Origin: Bifidobacterium tsurumiense
Lineage (GTDB): Bacteria > Actinomycetota > Actinomycetes > Actinomycetales > Bifidobacteriaceae
Direction: 5' to 3'
Assembly (NCBI RefSeq): GCF_000741765.1
Contig: NZ_JGZU01000015.1
Location: 1 to 64,000 of the forward strand
DNA: 64,000 bases
Below are positions 26,324-35,530 of the stretch, piece after piece. Both the position numbers and the translations under genes were made by a program. The first letter of the stretch is position 1. Each line of letters opens with the position of its first letter. A model generated the notes under the pieces. That model had not been told where the DNA came from and ran no database searches. It saw nothing but the letters and a program-made list of their open reading frames with translations.

Positions 26324-27466
26324 ATGAAGTCATGCACAATGGGAACCATGCCCCAAGCTGTTCTCATCGCCATAGTCGCCGTAGTTGCGGTATTCATTAT
26401 CGGCAGCATCACTGTTGCCACAATCCGCGGAATCAAGCGACGGAGGCGAGCAGAAAGTTTGCAGCAGCGTGATGACGATCAAGTTCACTACGCCTTCATC
26501 ATCAACCCTTCCAAACCCCACGCCAATGCGACCGAACAGACCATTCGGCAATTCTGTGAGTCCAAGGGTTTGACACAGATCAATTTCATCGAAACCAAAC
26601 TCGATAAGGATGGACGTGAGTGCGCTCTGGAAGCCTTGGAACAAGGCGCCGATGTCGTGGTGGCCGTCGGCGGTGACGGCACTGTGCGCACAGTTGCCAG
26701 CGCGGTTTCAGGAACGGGTCATGCCATGGGAGTCATCCCCATCGGGACCGGCAATCTCTTCGCCCGCAATATGGGAATTCCTGTGGACGATATTGAAGCT
26801 GCGCTTACAGTGGCGACTTCTCACGGTTCACGCATGGTGGATATGGGACGACTCACGTTGTTGGACCGCGAGGACGACACCTTGGCACATGCCTTTCTCA
26901 TCATTGCAGGCATTGGTTTTGATGCTTTGATGATCGACGATACCGATCCCACATTGAAGAAAAACATCAGTTGGCTAGCATACTTCGTTTCAGGCGTGAA
27001 GCATTTGTTTGCTGCCAAATCACGCGGTTCCATGGTATTCACTGAATCGAATGGCACAACGCATACTTTGAAGAATGTCTCATTCCGCACACTCATGGCC
27101 GGCAATTGCGGCCAGATTCCCATGTTCTCTTTGATGCCGGATGCACAATATGACGATGGCCTTCTTGATTTCGCCCTTTTGGACACTTCAGGAGGACTGA
27201 TCGGATGGGCTAACCTCTTCGGCGACGTTCTGCATCAGACCATTACGGGAAAAGCTCAGCAAAGTCCTCTTTCCACGAACTCGCGTATCGAACAAATCCA
27301 AGGCACCGAAGCCGAAATCACATTAGACAAACCAGCATTGGCACAAGTGGATGGCGATACTCTCGGACAAACACGCCATATTCGTTTCTCGATCGAACAA
27401 CGCTCATTATGCGTGCGCGTGCCGGAAACTGAAACACAGGAAATCGAATCCTCATCACAGGAGTGA
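26324..27466 (+). CDS. Diacylglycerol kinase family lipid kinase
   Basis: Kinase of the DgkB/YegS/sphingosine-kinase family, which phosphorylates lipids at the inner face of the membrane. An N-terminal hydrophobic helix (about residues 10-33, then a basic RGIKRRRR) anchors it. The catalytic domain has AFIINPSKPHA, the nucleotide-binding VVVAVGGDGTVRTVASAV, and VIPIGTGNLFARNMGIP. The C-terminal beta domain includes PDAQYDDGLLDFALL. Length is 380 residues. The start is uncertain because ATGs at 26324, 26339 and 26348 all lack good ribosome sites. It is divergent from serS. Confidence 0.88.
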   Translation: MKSCTMGTMPQAVLIAIVAVVAVFIIGSITVATIRGIKRRRRAESLQQRDDDQVHYAFIINPSKPHANATEQTIRQFCESKGLTQINFIETKLDKDGRECALEALEQGADVVVAVGGDGTVRTVASAVSGTGHAMGVIPIGTGNLFARNMGIPVDDIEAALTVATSHGSRMVDMGRLTLLDREDDTLAHAFLIIAGIGFDALMIDDTDPTLKKNISWLAYFVSGVKHLFAAKSRGSMVFTESNGTTHTLKNVSFRTLMAGNCGQIPMFSLMPDAQYDDGLLDFALLDTSGGLIGWANLFGDVLHQTITGKAQQSPLSTNSRIEQIQGTEAEITLDKPALAQVDGDTLGQTRHIRFSIEQRSLCVRVPETETQEIESSSQE

Positions 27467-27491
27467 CGAGTATGAGGACAATGCCTCGAAG

Positions 27492-28376
27492 TTAATCGTC
27501 TTGGAGACCGGCCTCGGCCGCCACTTCGTCGACATCTCCCCTGTTGACATCCGCAACGACACGGGCAACATGCAAGGCCAGATAAGCGACTTCGCCTGCG
27601 CTCAATGACGCCCCCAAGCGCAATTCCACAATCTCGGCCATATGCATCGCACATGCATACTCATCAGGATATGACTGCCGTATGGCATCAACGATCGGCT
27701 CAGGTTCACCGTCGAGCTGTTTGCCCTGATGAATTCTGACGAACAGATACCGCAGATGCGTGATGAACCTGCCCACGCTCACGCTATGCTGGCTGAGTTT
27801 GACATTAAAGCTACGTTCAATAACCGTCAAAATTTGTTGGATAACGCCCGTCATCGTATATGTGGCAGACAAATCACCTGTGGAAAACCCTGCATTGACC
27901 AAATGCAAGGCAAATGCTACCGCTTCGCTATGCGGAAGCTGCACCTCAAGCTGTTTATTCAGAGCATCCAATAAATGCTCAGCTTGGTCATATTCGCGGG
28001 GATACAGGGAATCGACTTCCACTTGAAGAGGATATTCGACCATATTCCCCTTGGCCATGCGCTGCAATACGCCAACCACGTGATCTGCAAGCGCCATAAC
28101 CAAGGTGGGACTTGACTCGGCTTGCGGACCAAGCCCCACCTTTCCCATGGCCTCAGTGACCAACCGGATCGCCTCAGGAGGGATACCGGCCATCAATTCG
28201 GCCATATGATCTGGATCGCGACCATCGGAGGGGATGAACTTTCGAACCACTTTCGCGTCATCAACATGCTGACCAGGCTTGGCTTGGAAGCCAAGTCCAC
28301 GACCGGTGAGAATCACCTCGCGGTTGCCGTCCCTGGCCAGTATGACGTTATTGTTGAATACGCGCAGTACTTCCAA
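27492..28376 (-). CDS. BglG/LicT-family transcription antiterminator
   Basis: RNA-binding regulator that stabilises an antiterminator hairpin in the leader of its PTS operon. The N-terminal CAT domain reads VLRVFNNNVILARDGNREVIL; two PRD domains follow, with candidate phosphorylated histidines in LADHVVGVL and FALHLVNAG (PRD1) and in GRFITHLRYLF and LALHVARVV (PRD2). The start is TTG at 28376, chosen because GGAGGGG lies just upstream and the family start fits. It is 26 bases downstream of the PTS gene, so the operon is autoregulated. The target RNA site is visible at 30626-30660. Confidence 0.92.
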   Translation of the reverse strand: MEVLRVFNNNVILARDGNREVILTGRGLGFQAKPGQHVDDAKVVRKFIPSDGRDPDHMAELMAGIPPEAIRLVTEAMGKVGLGPQAESSPTLVMALADHVVGVLQRMAKGNMVEYPLQVEVDSLYPREYDQAEHLLDALNKQLEVQLPHSEAVAFALHLVNAGFSTGDLSATYTMTGVIQQILTVIERSFNVKLSQHSVSVGRFITHLRYLFVRIHQGKQLDGEPEPIVDAIRQSYPDEYACAMHMAEIVELRLGASLSAGEVAYLALHVARVVADVNRGDVDEVAAEAGLQDD

Positions 28377-28402
28377 AGCACCCCTCCGACTACTCAGCCG
28401 AC

Positions 28403-30535
28403 TTAGTGCACGATGTCCAGCACCGCATCACCGGCGTGCGCATCGATGCCCACTCGCGGGGTCACACTGGCAAGCATGGCGGTATTCAGTACCGTCATCA
28501 GTGTCGTAGTGCTGAAGCCCGCTTCTTTGACGGCATCAAAATCTACCGTGGCCAGCTTATCACCTGCAATGACGCGTTGCCCCTTGCTCACTGCGACTTT
28601 GAAACCCTTGCCGTTCATTTTGACGGTATCGATGCCCACATGCACCAGAACCTCGACGCCATCATCGGTTTTGATGCCGAAGGCGTGACCGGTTTCGGCG
28701 ACTGTCTGCAAGGTGCCGGACACAGGTGCCGTGATCACCGAATCTGTGGGCTGAATGCCAACGCCTTCACCCAGTGCACGAGACGCGAATACCGCATCAC
28801 CGGCATCGTCAAGGGACACCACATGACCGGAAACAGGTGCCTGAACGGTGTCAGTGCTTACTGCAGTGGCCGTGGCCGTTGCTGAGGAAGCGACTGCAGG
28901 AGCCTGGTCGGCAGACTGTGCGGTGGCGTTATTGGCCTCTTGCGCCTCACGCTTTGCGACAGCAGCCTTGATTTCCGCCTTCTGCTCAGGAGTGCGGTAA
29001 TCGAAAGTGATGATAAGGAACATCGAGACGAAGAATGCCGCTGCGATGGACACTGTGTACACCCAGGTCTGGCTGAACACAGGGATGGTCAGCAAGGAAG
29101 TGAATGCGAATGCCGTGGTGGTAACGCCATGAACGACTGCACCGTTGGCAACGGTTGATGGGAAGATCCAACCCAAAATGGCGATCACCACACCGCCGGT
29201 GCCGCAGCCGATCAACATGCGCTGGTACACCAACTTGTAACGCAGATGGATACCATACAGGCTCGGCTCGGAAACACCACCAAGCAGGCCGGCTGCCAAA
29301 GCGCCGAATGCGGTCTGGCGCATTTCCTTGTCGCGGTCACGCATCGCTAGTACCAAAACGCCAGCAGTTGCACCGAAGCATGCGAAGTTCCACGTGCCCA
29401 TAGGACCTTGGATGAAGTCGTAACCCATGGTCTGTATATTCAGCAGCATCAGTGCATTCAGCGGCCAATGCAGACCCAACGGCACCAAGAACGGGTAGAG
29501 CATAGGAATGAGGATTGCAAAGATGAATGGCGCGTGTCCGTTCAACCAGGCCAATCCAATGCCCAGGTAGTTGCCCATCCAGACGCCCAGAGGTCCGATG
29601 AGGAACGCGGTAAGCGCACCGACAATAATCATGGAGAGGAACGGCACGAATACCAGCTGGACCGAGTCAGGAATGATGCGCTTCAGCCCGTGATACACCA
29701 AGGCAAGCACCGCTGCCATCATCAATGGCACGAAGACGTTACCGGAATAATCAGAAAGCATCATCGGCAAACCGAATACGCTCGTCTGGCACACCTGCGA
29801 GCCCAGAGCTGCGTTCTCAGAGCAGCTGAGAGCACCATTGACCGCATCCAAACCTGCGGTATTGGTGCCGAATACGCTCGACCACATCTGCGGGTTGGCC
29901 AATGACATGAACTGTGGGGTCATCAGCATACCCATGATGGCGCCGCCCAGCCAAGGATCCACCTTCAGCTTCTTGGCAGCGTTGAAAGCGACCATAATCG
30001 GCAGGAAGTAGAACACGCCCTTCCACAGTGCCTGCACGAATACGAGGGATGCGTTGGCAGTGTCATTGGGAATCAGCTTCAAAGAAATGAGCAGATTCAC
30101 CAAAGCAATAATCAGAGATGCGCCCAACAGCACGCCCAGAATCGGGCGGAAGGAATCGGCCAAATACTCGAAGAAGGAGTCCAGCCACTTCACCTTGCCT
30201 CGTGCCTTTGCACGCTCTTGTGCCTTGAGCTCTGCGTTGCTTAATTGACCGTCGCCGGAATCCTGTGCCTGAGCAGCTCCTGCGTTGGACATTTCAGGCA
30301 GATGCATGATCTGCTCATACATTGAGGCCACGGCACCGCCTATGACCACTTGGTATCTATCACCGCTTTGGGGCACCGCACCCAAAACGCCTTGCATATG
30401 CTCCAATCGCTGTTGGTCCACTTTGTCCGCATCGACCAGTTCGAAGCGCAGACGGGTCGCGCAGTGCGTCAGCGTCTTGACGTTCTGCGAACCACCGATT
30501 GCGTCGATGATCTGAGAGGCAGTTGATTGAGCCAT
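28403..30535 (-). CDS. PTS glucose/beta-glucoside-type EIIBCA permease
   Basis: Sugar-phosphorylating permease of 710 residues with all three domains in one chain: EIIB first (phospho-Cys25 in LTHCATRLR), then the EIIC membrane domain of about ten helices (residues about 120-470, with GLLGGVSEPSLYGIHLRYK), then an Ala/Thr linker and EIIA (phospho-His632 in VLVHVGIDTVKMNGKGF). The BCA order is typical of the beta-glucoside and related glucose permeases of Gram-positives; the exact sugar is not provable. The ATG has GGAAGGAAG upstream. The leader carries a terminator and an overlapping antiterminator site, and a LicT-type regulator gene follows. Confidence 0.92.
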   Translation of the reverse strand: MAQSTASQIIDAIGGSQNVKTLTHCATRLRFELVDADKVDQQRLEHMQGVLGAVPQSGDRYQVVIGGAVASMYEQIMHLPEMSNAGAAQAQDSGDGQLSNAELKAQERAKARGKVKWLDSFFEYLADSFRPILGVLLGASLIIALVNLLISLKLIPNDTANASLVFVQALWKGVFYFLPIMVAFNAAKKLKVDPWLGGAIMGMLMTPQFMSLANPQMWSSVFGTNTAGLDAVNGALSCSENAALGSQVCQTSVFGLPMMLSDYSGNVFVPLMMAAVLALVYHGLKRIIPDSVQLVFVPFLSMIIVGALTAFLIGPLGVWMGNYLGIGLAWLNGHAPFIFAILIPMLYPFLVPLGLHWPLNALMLLNIQTMGYDFIQGPMGTWNFACFGATAGVLVLAMRDRDKEMRQTAFGALAAGLLGGVSEPSLYGIHLRYKLVYQRMLIGCGTGGVVIAILGWIFPSTVANGAVVHGVTTTAFAFTSLLTIPVFSQTWVYTVSIAAAFFVSMFLIITFDYRTPEQKAEIKAAVAKREAQEANNATAQSADQAPAVASSATATATAVSTDTVQAPVSGHVVSLDDAGDAVFASRALGEGVGIQPTDSVITAPVSGTLQTVAETGHAFGIKTDDGVEVLVHVGIDTVKMNGKGFKVAVSKGQRVIAGDKLATVDFDAVKEAGFSTTTLMTVLNTAMLASVTPRVGIDAHAGDAVLDIVH

Positions 30536-30600
30536 CTCGCCGCTTCCTTCCTTGGGAGTGTATTTTCAGCTCACCATCGGCAGAGAGGCATTCCGACAAC

Positions 30601-30660
30601 AAAAAAGACCCGAGGTATGACAATACCTCAGGTCTTGCGTCTGTTTGGGACTTGCAACCC
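30601..30660 (-). promoter_or_regulatory. PTS leader: RAT antiterminator site overlapping a terminator
   Basis: On the minus strand, upstream of the PTS gene, a sequence starting GGGTTG and ending GCAAGACCTGAGG (30626-30660) follows the pattern of BglG/LicT ribonucleic antiterminator sites (GGATTG...GCAAAACCTAAA). Its last part overlaps the ascending arm of an intrinsic terminator whose arms are 30623-30636 and 30605-30618 (14 bases, one mismatch-type pair), followed by TTTTTTG. Binding of the antiterminator should block the terminator and let transcription enter the PTS-licT operon. The overlap is the known mechanism; function here is inferred. Confidence 0.82.
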
Positions 30661-30824
30661 TGCAAATAAATAAGCAATTAGCTACTATAACCATCTTCAA
30701 TCGATTTAGCAAATTCTTCTTTTTGCCAACGTTGTCACACTTGAAAATACTTGGATTTCACCATTCGGAACATAAGAAACGAGACAACGATGCAGACTTC
30801 CTTACTGCATGGCACAATACAAGT
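30661..30824. other. Divergent promoter region, PTS operon and pgm
   Basis: AT-rich gap between the PTS leader on the minus strand and pgm on the plus strand. The PTS promoter should lie near 30665-30730. The pgm ATG at 30825 has no Shine-Dalgarno, and ACAATACAAGT directly precedes it, so a leaderless pgm transcript is possible. Confidence 0.4.
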
Positions 30825-32501
30825 ATGGTTGCAAATAATGCGGGCATGCCCGCCACCCCAGCTGATCTGATCAATGTTGACGAAGTCATCGGCTCATACT
30901 ATGACCTAGTCCCCGATTCATCCGTCCCTGAGCAACGTGTTATTTTCGGCACATCGGGCCATCGCGGTTCTTCGCTGAAAACCTCATTCAACGAGGCACA
31001 TATCGTTGCGATTTCGCAGGCTATTGCCGAATACCGCAAAAAGGCGGGAGTTACCGGCCCTCTGTATATCGGCCGTGATACTCACGCATTGTCCGAACCG
31101 GCACAGAAAACTGCCATTGAGGTTTTGGTCGCCAATGGCGTTCATGTCCGCGTGGACTCTCGCGGTGACTATGTTCCCACGCCAGTGGTTTCCCAGGCGA
31201 TTTTGACGCATAACCGTGCCGCTGACGGTTCTCAGCGCTTCACCGGAGAAGGTCTGGCCGACGGCATTGTGGTGACTCCTTCGCATAACCCTCCAACCGA
31301 CGGCGGATTTAAATACGATCCCGTCACAGGAGGCCCCGCACCTGCCGAAACGACCAATGCCATTGCCGCCCGTGCCAATGAGCTGTTGGACAATTACCGT
31401 TCCGTCAAGCGCATTCCTTATGAAGAAGCCATCAAGTCCGATCTCGTTGAAGGCTTCGATTATCGCGAGCATTACGTCTCGGATCTGGAACATGTCATCG
31501 ACTTTGACATCATTCGTTCTTCAGGTGTTCGTCTGGGCATCGATCCGCTCGGTGGCGCTTCGGTGAACTACTGGCCGTTGATGAACGAGAAGTATGGATT
31601 GAATATCGGTGTGGTGCGTCCGGATGTCGATCCTACATGGAAGTTCATGACTTTGGATCATGACGGCAAGATCCGCATGGATCCGAGTTCTCCATACGCC
31701 ATGAAGGGTTTGGTTGACGAGCTCAATGCCGGTGCCTGGGACAAATACGATCTCGTAGGCGGCACGGATCCAGACGCCGATCGCCACGGCATTGTCTGCC
31801 CGAATTGGGGCGTGATGAACCCGAACCACTACATCGCAGTGTGCGTCGAATATCTCTTCGGCGGCAATCGTCCTGAATGGCCTGCAAATGCTGGTATCGG
31901 CAAGACCTTGGTGTCATCCAGTCTGATCGACCGCGTTGCCGAAGCCATCAACGCAAAGCTCGTCGAGGTTCCGGTCGGATTCAAATGGTTCGTGGACCCG
32001 CTGTTCAGCGGCGAGGTGGCATTCGGCGGAGAGGAAAGCTCCGGCATGAGCTTCCTGCGCAAGGATGGCCATGTGTGGACCACTGACAAGGATGGTCTGA
32101 TTCCTGATCTTCTGGCTGCAGAAATCACCGCTCGCACCGGCAAGAATCCGGCACAGTTGCATCAGGAGCAGGTCGAGCGCTTCGGAGAAAGCTGGTACAA
32201 GCGCGTTGACACCCCAACGACGCTCGAGCAGAAGCAGAAATTCGCACAGCTCACTGGTGATGATGTCACCGCTTCTCAGCTGGCAGGCGAAGATATCACC
32301 GCCAAACTCACCGAAGCTCCTGGCAATGGCGCAAAAATCGGCGGCCTGAAGGTGACGACCAAGAACAACTGGTTCGCTGCCCGTCCTTCCGGCACCGAAA
32401 ATATCTACAAGGTGTATGCCGAGTCCTTTGAATCTCCCGAGGCATTGGACAAGGTCCTTGACGAGGCAACGGTTGTCGTTGACAAGGCTTTGAACGAATA
32501 A
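30825..32501 (+). CDS. pgm: Phosphoglucomutase, alpha-D-glucose specific
   Basis: Interconverts glucose 1-phosphate and glucose 6-phosphate, linking glycogen and UDP-glucose with central metabolism. Length is 558 residues, as in the bacterial Pgm group. Visible sites are FGTSGHRGSSL, the phospho-Ser loop IVVTPSHNPPTDGGF, the metal loop VGGTDPDADRHGIV, the sugar-binding FGGEESSGMSFL, and the phosphate-binding ARPSGTENIYKVY. The ATG at 30825 was chosen because upstream codons do not resemble the family. It is transcribed alone and ends at a strong hairpin. Confidence 0.95.
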   Translation: MVANNAGMPATPADLINVDEVIGSYYDLVPDSSVPEQRVIFGTSGHRGSSLKTSFNEAHIVAISQAIAEYRKKAGVTGPLYIGRDTHALSEPAQKTAIEVLVANGVHVRVDSRGDYVPTPVVSQAILTHNRAADGSQRFTGEGLADGIVVTPSHNPPTDGGFKYDPVTGGPAPAETTNAIAARANELLDNYRSVKRIPYEEAIKSDLVEGFDYREHYVSDLEHVIDFDIIRSSGVRLGIDPLGGASVNYWPLMNEKYGLNIGVVRPDVDPTWKFMTLDHDGKIRMDPSSPYAMKGLVDELNAGAWDKYDLVGGTDPDADRHGIVCPNWGVMNPNHYIAVCVEYLFGGNRPEWPANAGIGKTLVSSSLIDRVAEAINAKLVEVPVGFKWFVDPLFSGEVAFGGEESSGMSFLRKDGHVWTTDKDGLIPDLLAAEITARTGKNPAQLHQEQVERFGESWYKRVDTPTTLEQKQKFAQLTGDDVTASQLAGEDITAKLTEAPGNGAKIGGLKVTTKNNWFAARPSGTENIYKVYAESFESPEALDKVLDEATVVVDKALNE

Positions 32502-32511
32502 TCATCGCTTC

Positions 32512-32567
32512 GGCATGACAAGAGGGTGGCGCGAGGCTTATGTCTTGCACCACCCTCTTGTCATGCC
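32512..32567 (+). terminator. Terminator after pgm
   Basis: Eighteen perfectly paired bases (32512-32529 with 32550-32567) with a 20-base loop, starting ten bases after the pgm stop. No long T run follows. Confidence 0.75.
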
Positions 32568-32800
32568 AGCATGCATTGCAACTGCGCATATCATGAATTC
32601 CTGCGCTTCTCTGCTTGTCTCAGGCACAGAGCTACAGCGGATGTATCGGATACCTCAGGTATGGTATGCACTGAATGCAACCCGCGCCTTGAGCATTTCC
32701 TCAGGCAATGGGCACTGAAAATGCCTGCAATCGCATGAACTACAATGCTTATGCAGTTGTTAAGGATGTTTAAGGCCAACGCAATGTCAGGAGAACAAGC

Positions 32801-34060
32801 ATGATCACAGTTTCCACAGATGGTTCGGCTTTGGGCAATCCGAACGGGCCAATGGGATGGGCCTGGGCCGACCATGCGACACCTGATAACGCCCAAGAGC
32901 ATCGCCATAGCGGAGATAGCGATGCGGGCGGGGCCACCAACGGCACCAATCAAATAGGCGAGCTATGCGCAGTGCTCGAGGTATTGCGAGCGCATCCAGG
33001 TTCAGAGCCACTGACCATAGAAACCGATTCACAATATGCCATCAATTGTTCCACGAAATGGGTGCATGGTTGGAAACGCAACGGATGGAAAAATTCACAG
33101 AATAAACCCGTCAAAAATGCGGCGTTGATCAAGGCCATTGATGCCGAACTTTCCAAACGACCCGGTCCTGTCACATTCGTTTGGGTGAAGGGTCATGCCG
33201 GCAATCCCGGCAATGAAAAGGTCGATGATCTTGCCCATTCATATGCCGGTGATGCGCGTAGCAAAGCTCGCGATGGCTATCTGCCACTCGAGGGATGGCA
33301 GTCCTTGATGTCATCTGAATATGCCAAAGGGCTTGATATTCCATCCGATGCCCAAATGTTGCTCGATGGCAGTATTTCTGCCGAGGAATACCATATGGCC
33401 CGCGGTTCGGCATCATTGCCTGATGTCGAAGATGCAGACAGTGCAGATACACATGACGGCACAACAAAGGATTCTGGCGATTCAGAGCGTAGCGATATCG
33501 ACGATATCACTGTCTCTGATAACGATGATGCGCAAACGGTTGCCATCGCAACGGATGCAGTGGACGAAACGGATGAGGATGAAAACAGATCGGCTGACGC
33601 ACACGGTATCCTCCCCTCAGCAGATCAAGAATCCGCAACAACCCCCTCACATGCGGAAGGCATATCAGATGCCAGCGCAAACGAAACAACAGCAAATAAC
33701 GAAACGAACTCTGATTCTTCGGAACATAATGACGCTCAAGACGCAAGTGGCTCAGATACGAGCGACTCAGACACAAGCGACTCAGCAGGAAGTGACTCAA
33801 CCCAAAGAAACTCGACCGATAATGACTCTGCACATGGCAATGCTTCTACCTCCTCTACGCAAAGCCGCCATAATCAGCGCAGAGCAAGCGGTTTGACCGT
33901 TTCCGGCACACTCACATTCTCTCCTCCTCCTTCTTCAAGCGCCACATACAAGGGCCGCCCTCGTTTGGTCCGTGGCAGTATTGATATCGAAGGATATGTG
34001 GAAGGTGACGGCCGCATCGTCATTACACGAGCACCGTTCATGATCGAATCCGATGATTAG
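32801..34060 (+). CDS. RNase HI with long acidic Ser-rich C-terminal region
   Basis: Removes the RNA strand of RNA-DNA hybrids. The N-terminal 150 residues are a type 1 RNase H with all four acids: Asp7 (TVSTDGSALGNPNG), Glu54 (NQIGELCAVLE), Asp76 (IETDSQYAI), Asp142 (GNPGNEKVDDLA), plus the loop His132 (VWVKGHAGN) and the basic WVHGWKRNGWKN. Unlike most RNases HI, about 270 more residues follow: residues about 205-370 are low-complexity Asp/Ser/Thr/Glu, and the last 45 form a structured-looking tail (ASGLTVSGTLTFSPPPSS and SIDIEGYVEGDGRIVITRAP). The tail's role is unknown. Start ATG at 32801 with GGAGAAC upstream. Confidence 0.9.
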   Translation: MITVSTDGSALGNPNGPMGWAWADHATPDNAQEHRHSGDSDAGGATNGTNQIGELCAVLEVLRAHPGSEPLTIETDSQYAINCSTKWVHGWKRNGWKNSQNKPVKNAALIKAIDAELSKRPGPVTFVWVKGHAGNPGNEKVDDLAHSYAGDARSKARDGYLPLEGWQSLMSSEYAKGLDIPSDAQMLLDGSISAEEYHMARGSASLPDVEDADSADTHDGTTKDSGDSERSDIDDITVSDNDDAQTVAIATDAVDETDEDENRSADAHGILPSADQESATTPSHAEGISDASANETTANNETNSDSSEHNDAQDASGSDTSDSDTSDSAGSDSTQRNSTDNDSAHGNASTSSTQSRHNQRRASGLTVSGTLTFSPPPSSSATYKGRPRLVRGSIDIEGYVEGDGRIVITRAPFMIESDD

Positions 34061-34180
34061 GCGCTGAATAGTCATTCTCGCAGAGACGATACTGAGCAGG
34101 CACATACCGCACTCCCATTACTATGGAACCAACAATCCACAGATTGAACAACGTCACACAATAGAAGACAAAGGAGCACT

Positions 34181-34882
34181 ATGGATAAGGCACAACAGGA
34201 CGCACTCAAGAAGGCTGCCGGCATCGAGGCCGCTCAACTGATTCAGGATGGCATGATCGCGGGTCTGGGCACTGGCTCGACCGTTCGATTCCTCGTTGAT
34301 GAGCTCGGTCGTCGCGTTCAGGAAGAAGGCTTGAAGTTCACGGGTGTCACCACTTCACGACGCACCCAGGAACAGGCAGAAAGCTATGGCATCACCATCG
34401 TTGACGTGGATGATGTGGATCATATTGATGTGACCATCGACGGCGCCGATGAGGTAGACGCGAACTTCAATGGAATCAAGGGTGGCGGCGCAGCACTGCT
34501 GTGGGAGAAGATCGTTGCCACCAATTCGGATCGCATTGTCTGGATCGTTGACGAGTCCAAGGTAGTGGACACCATCGGTCGTTTCCCGCTGCCCGTGGAG
34601 GTGATTCCCTTTGGTGCGGGTCATGTGATCAAGCGTTTCGAGGCCAAGGGATACAAGCCCGTGTTGCGTATGGATGCTGATGGCAAGGAAGTTCGCACTG
34701 ACGAGCAGAATTTCGTGGTGGATCTGCATTTGGACCGCATTGACAACCCATTGGAACTGGCACACGATCTCATAACCACCGTCGGCGTTGTCGAGCATGG
34801 CCTGTTCCTGAATATGGTCGACCAAGTGATTGTTGGCGATCCAAATGGACCGCGAACGCTGACGAATCCGAATAAGCGTTAA
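34181..34882 (+). CDS. rpiA: Ribose-5-phosphate isomerase A
   Basis: Interconverts ribose 5-phosphate and ribulose 5-phosphate in the pentose phosphate and bifid shunt pathways. Key sites are GLGTGSTVRFLVDEL (phosphate loop), TIDGADEVDANFNGIKGGGAALLWEK (catalytic acid and substrate loop), and IVDESKVVDTIGRFPLPVEVIPFG. Length is 233 residues, normal for RpiA. The ATG has AAAGGAG upstream. It follows the RNase H gene by 120 bases and ends at a strong terminator. Confidence 0.96.
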   Translation: MDKAQQDALKKAAGIEAAQLIQDGMIAGLGTGSTVRFLVDELGRRVQEEGLKFTGVTTSRRTQEQAESYGITIVDVDDVDHIDVTIDGADEVDANFNGIKGGGAALLWEKIVATNSDRIVWIVDESKVVDTIGRFPLPVEVIPFGAGHVIKRFEAKGYKPVLRMDADGKEVRTDEQNFVVDLHLDRIDNPLELAHDLITTVGVVEHGLFLNMVDQVIVGDPNGPRTLTNPNKR

Positions 34883-34935
34883 TCCGTGAGCTCCTGCCGC
34901 TGAATATTGTTTGTTCAGAGGTCCTTCGACTCAAT

Positions 34936-34969
34936 GAATGCCGTCCCTCGCCAAGATGGGACGGCATTC
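34936..34969 (+). terminator. Terminator after rpiA
   Basis: Twelve perfectly paired bases (34936-34947 with 34958-34969) with a ten-base loop, followed by TTGTTCTTG on the plus strand. Confidence 0.88.
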
Positions 34970-35225
34970 TTGTTCTTGATCAGCTGTGTTCAACATCCCA
35001 TGTACACATACATGCACCCCTCACATAACCCGTTCTCTTCTCCGTTCTCAACGACTGCGGAGCCCAAAAGAAAACGAGAATGTCGCGTGTTTACCGTCAT
35101 TCGAAGCTCCGATGTATCTTCGCATAACAGTCGACGCTTCCAAAGTCAACAGTGCGCGCAAAGCAAGTCAACAGCGCGCACAAAGCGCCGCCTGCTGCTT
35201 AGCCGCGTTGCCCCGATATGACGCA
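34970..35225. other. Intergenic region between rpiA and the bS22 gene
   Basis: About 250 bases with no supported gene. Direct repeat-like AAGTCAACAGTGCGC / AAGTCAACAGCGCGC occurs at about 35142-35180 (two imperfect copies of about 15 bases, spaced about 20), with no known meaning. Confidence 0.35.
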
Positions 35226-35254
35226 ACCCCGGATATCCGTAGATAAACCGGGGT
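35226..35254 (-). terminator. Probable terminator after the bS22 gene
   Basis: Seven-base stem ACCCCGG/CCGGGGT (35226-35232 with 35248-35254), 29 bases after the bS22 stop on the minus strand, followed there by TGCGTC. The short stem and lack of a T run make it moderate. Confidence 0.5.
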
Positions 35255-35283
35255 CGCAAAGCTCTCGAATTCGAGCGCGAAGA

Positions 35284-35373
35284 CTACTTGCGCTGGTGAC
35301 GAGTCTTACGCAGCATTTTGCGGTGCTTCTTCTTGCTCATCCGCTTGCGGCGCTTCTTGATGACAGAACCCAT
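35284..35373 (-). CDS. Small ribosomal peptide bS22 (AURKAIP1/COX24 type)
   Basis: A 29-residue, extremely basic peptide reading MGSVIKKRRKRMSKKKHR and then MLRKTRHQRK. It matches the actinobacterial peptide known from mycobacterial ribosome structures as bS22, which sits on the small subunit near the decoding region. The ATG at 35373 is preceded by a clear GGAGG. It stands alone in a gap that otherwise looks empty and is easy to miss because of its length. Confidence 0.9.
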   Translation of the reverse strand: MGSVIKKRRKRMSKKKHRKMLRKTRHQRK

Positions 35374-35530
35374 CTGAAGCCTCCATTCTTAAGGTGTAAG
35401 ATTGCAACTTGCCCAATAGTACACTGCTTTGGGGACTTTATATACCACATGTTCATCTCAACAGGCGGCGTGTTGTGACCTCAGTGCATTGCAATACCGA
35501 TCGATTCAGGCGCATTACGCTTCGAGTCGA

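Noticed and set aside
35142-35180. Two imperfect 15-base direct copies as a CRISPR-like or att repeat
   Set aside because: Only two copies, imperfect, with no associated gene.
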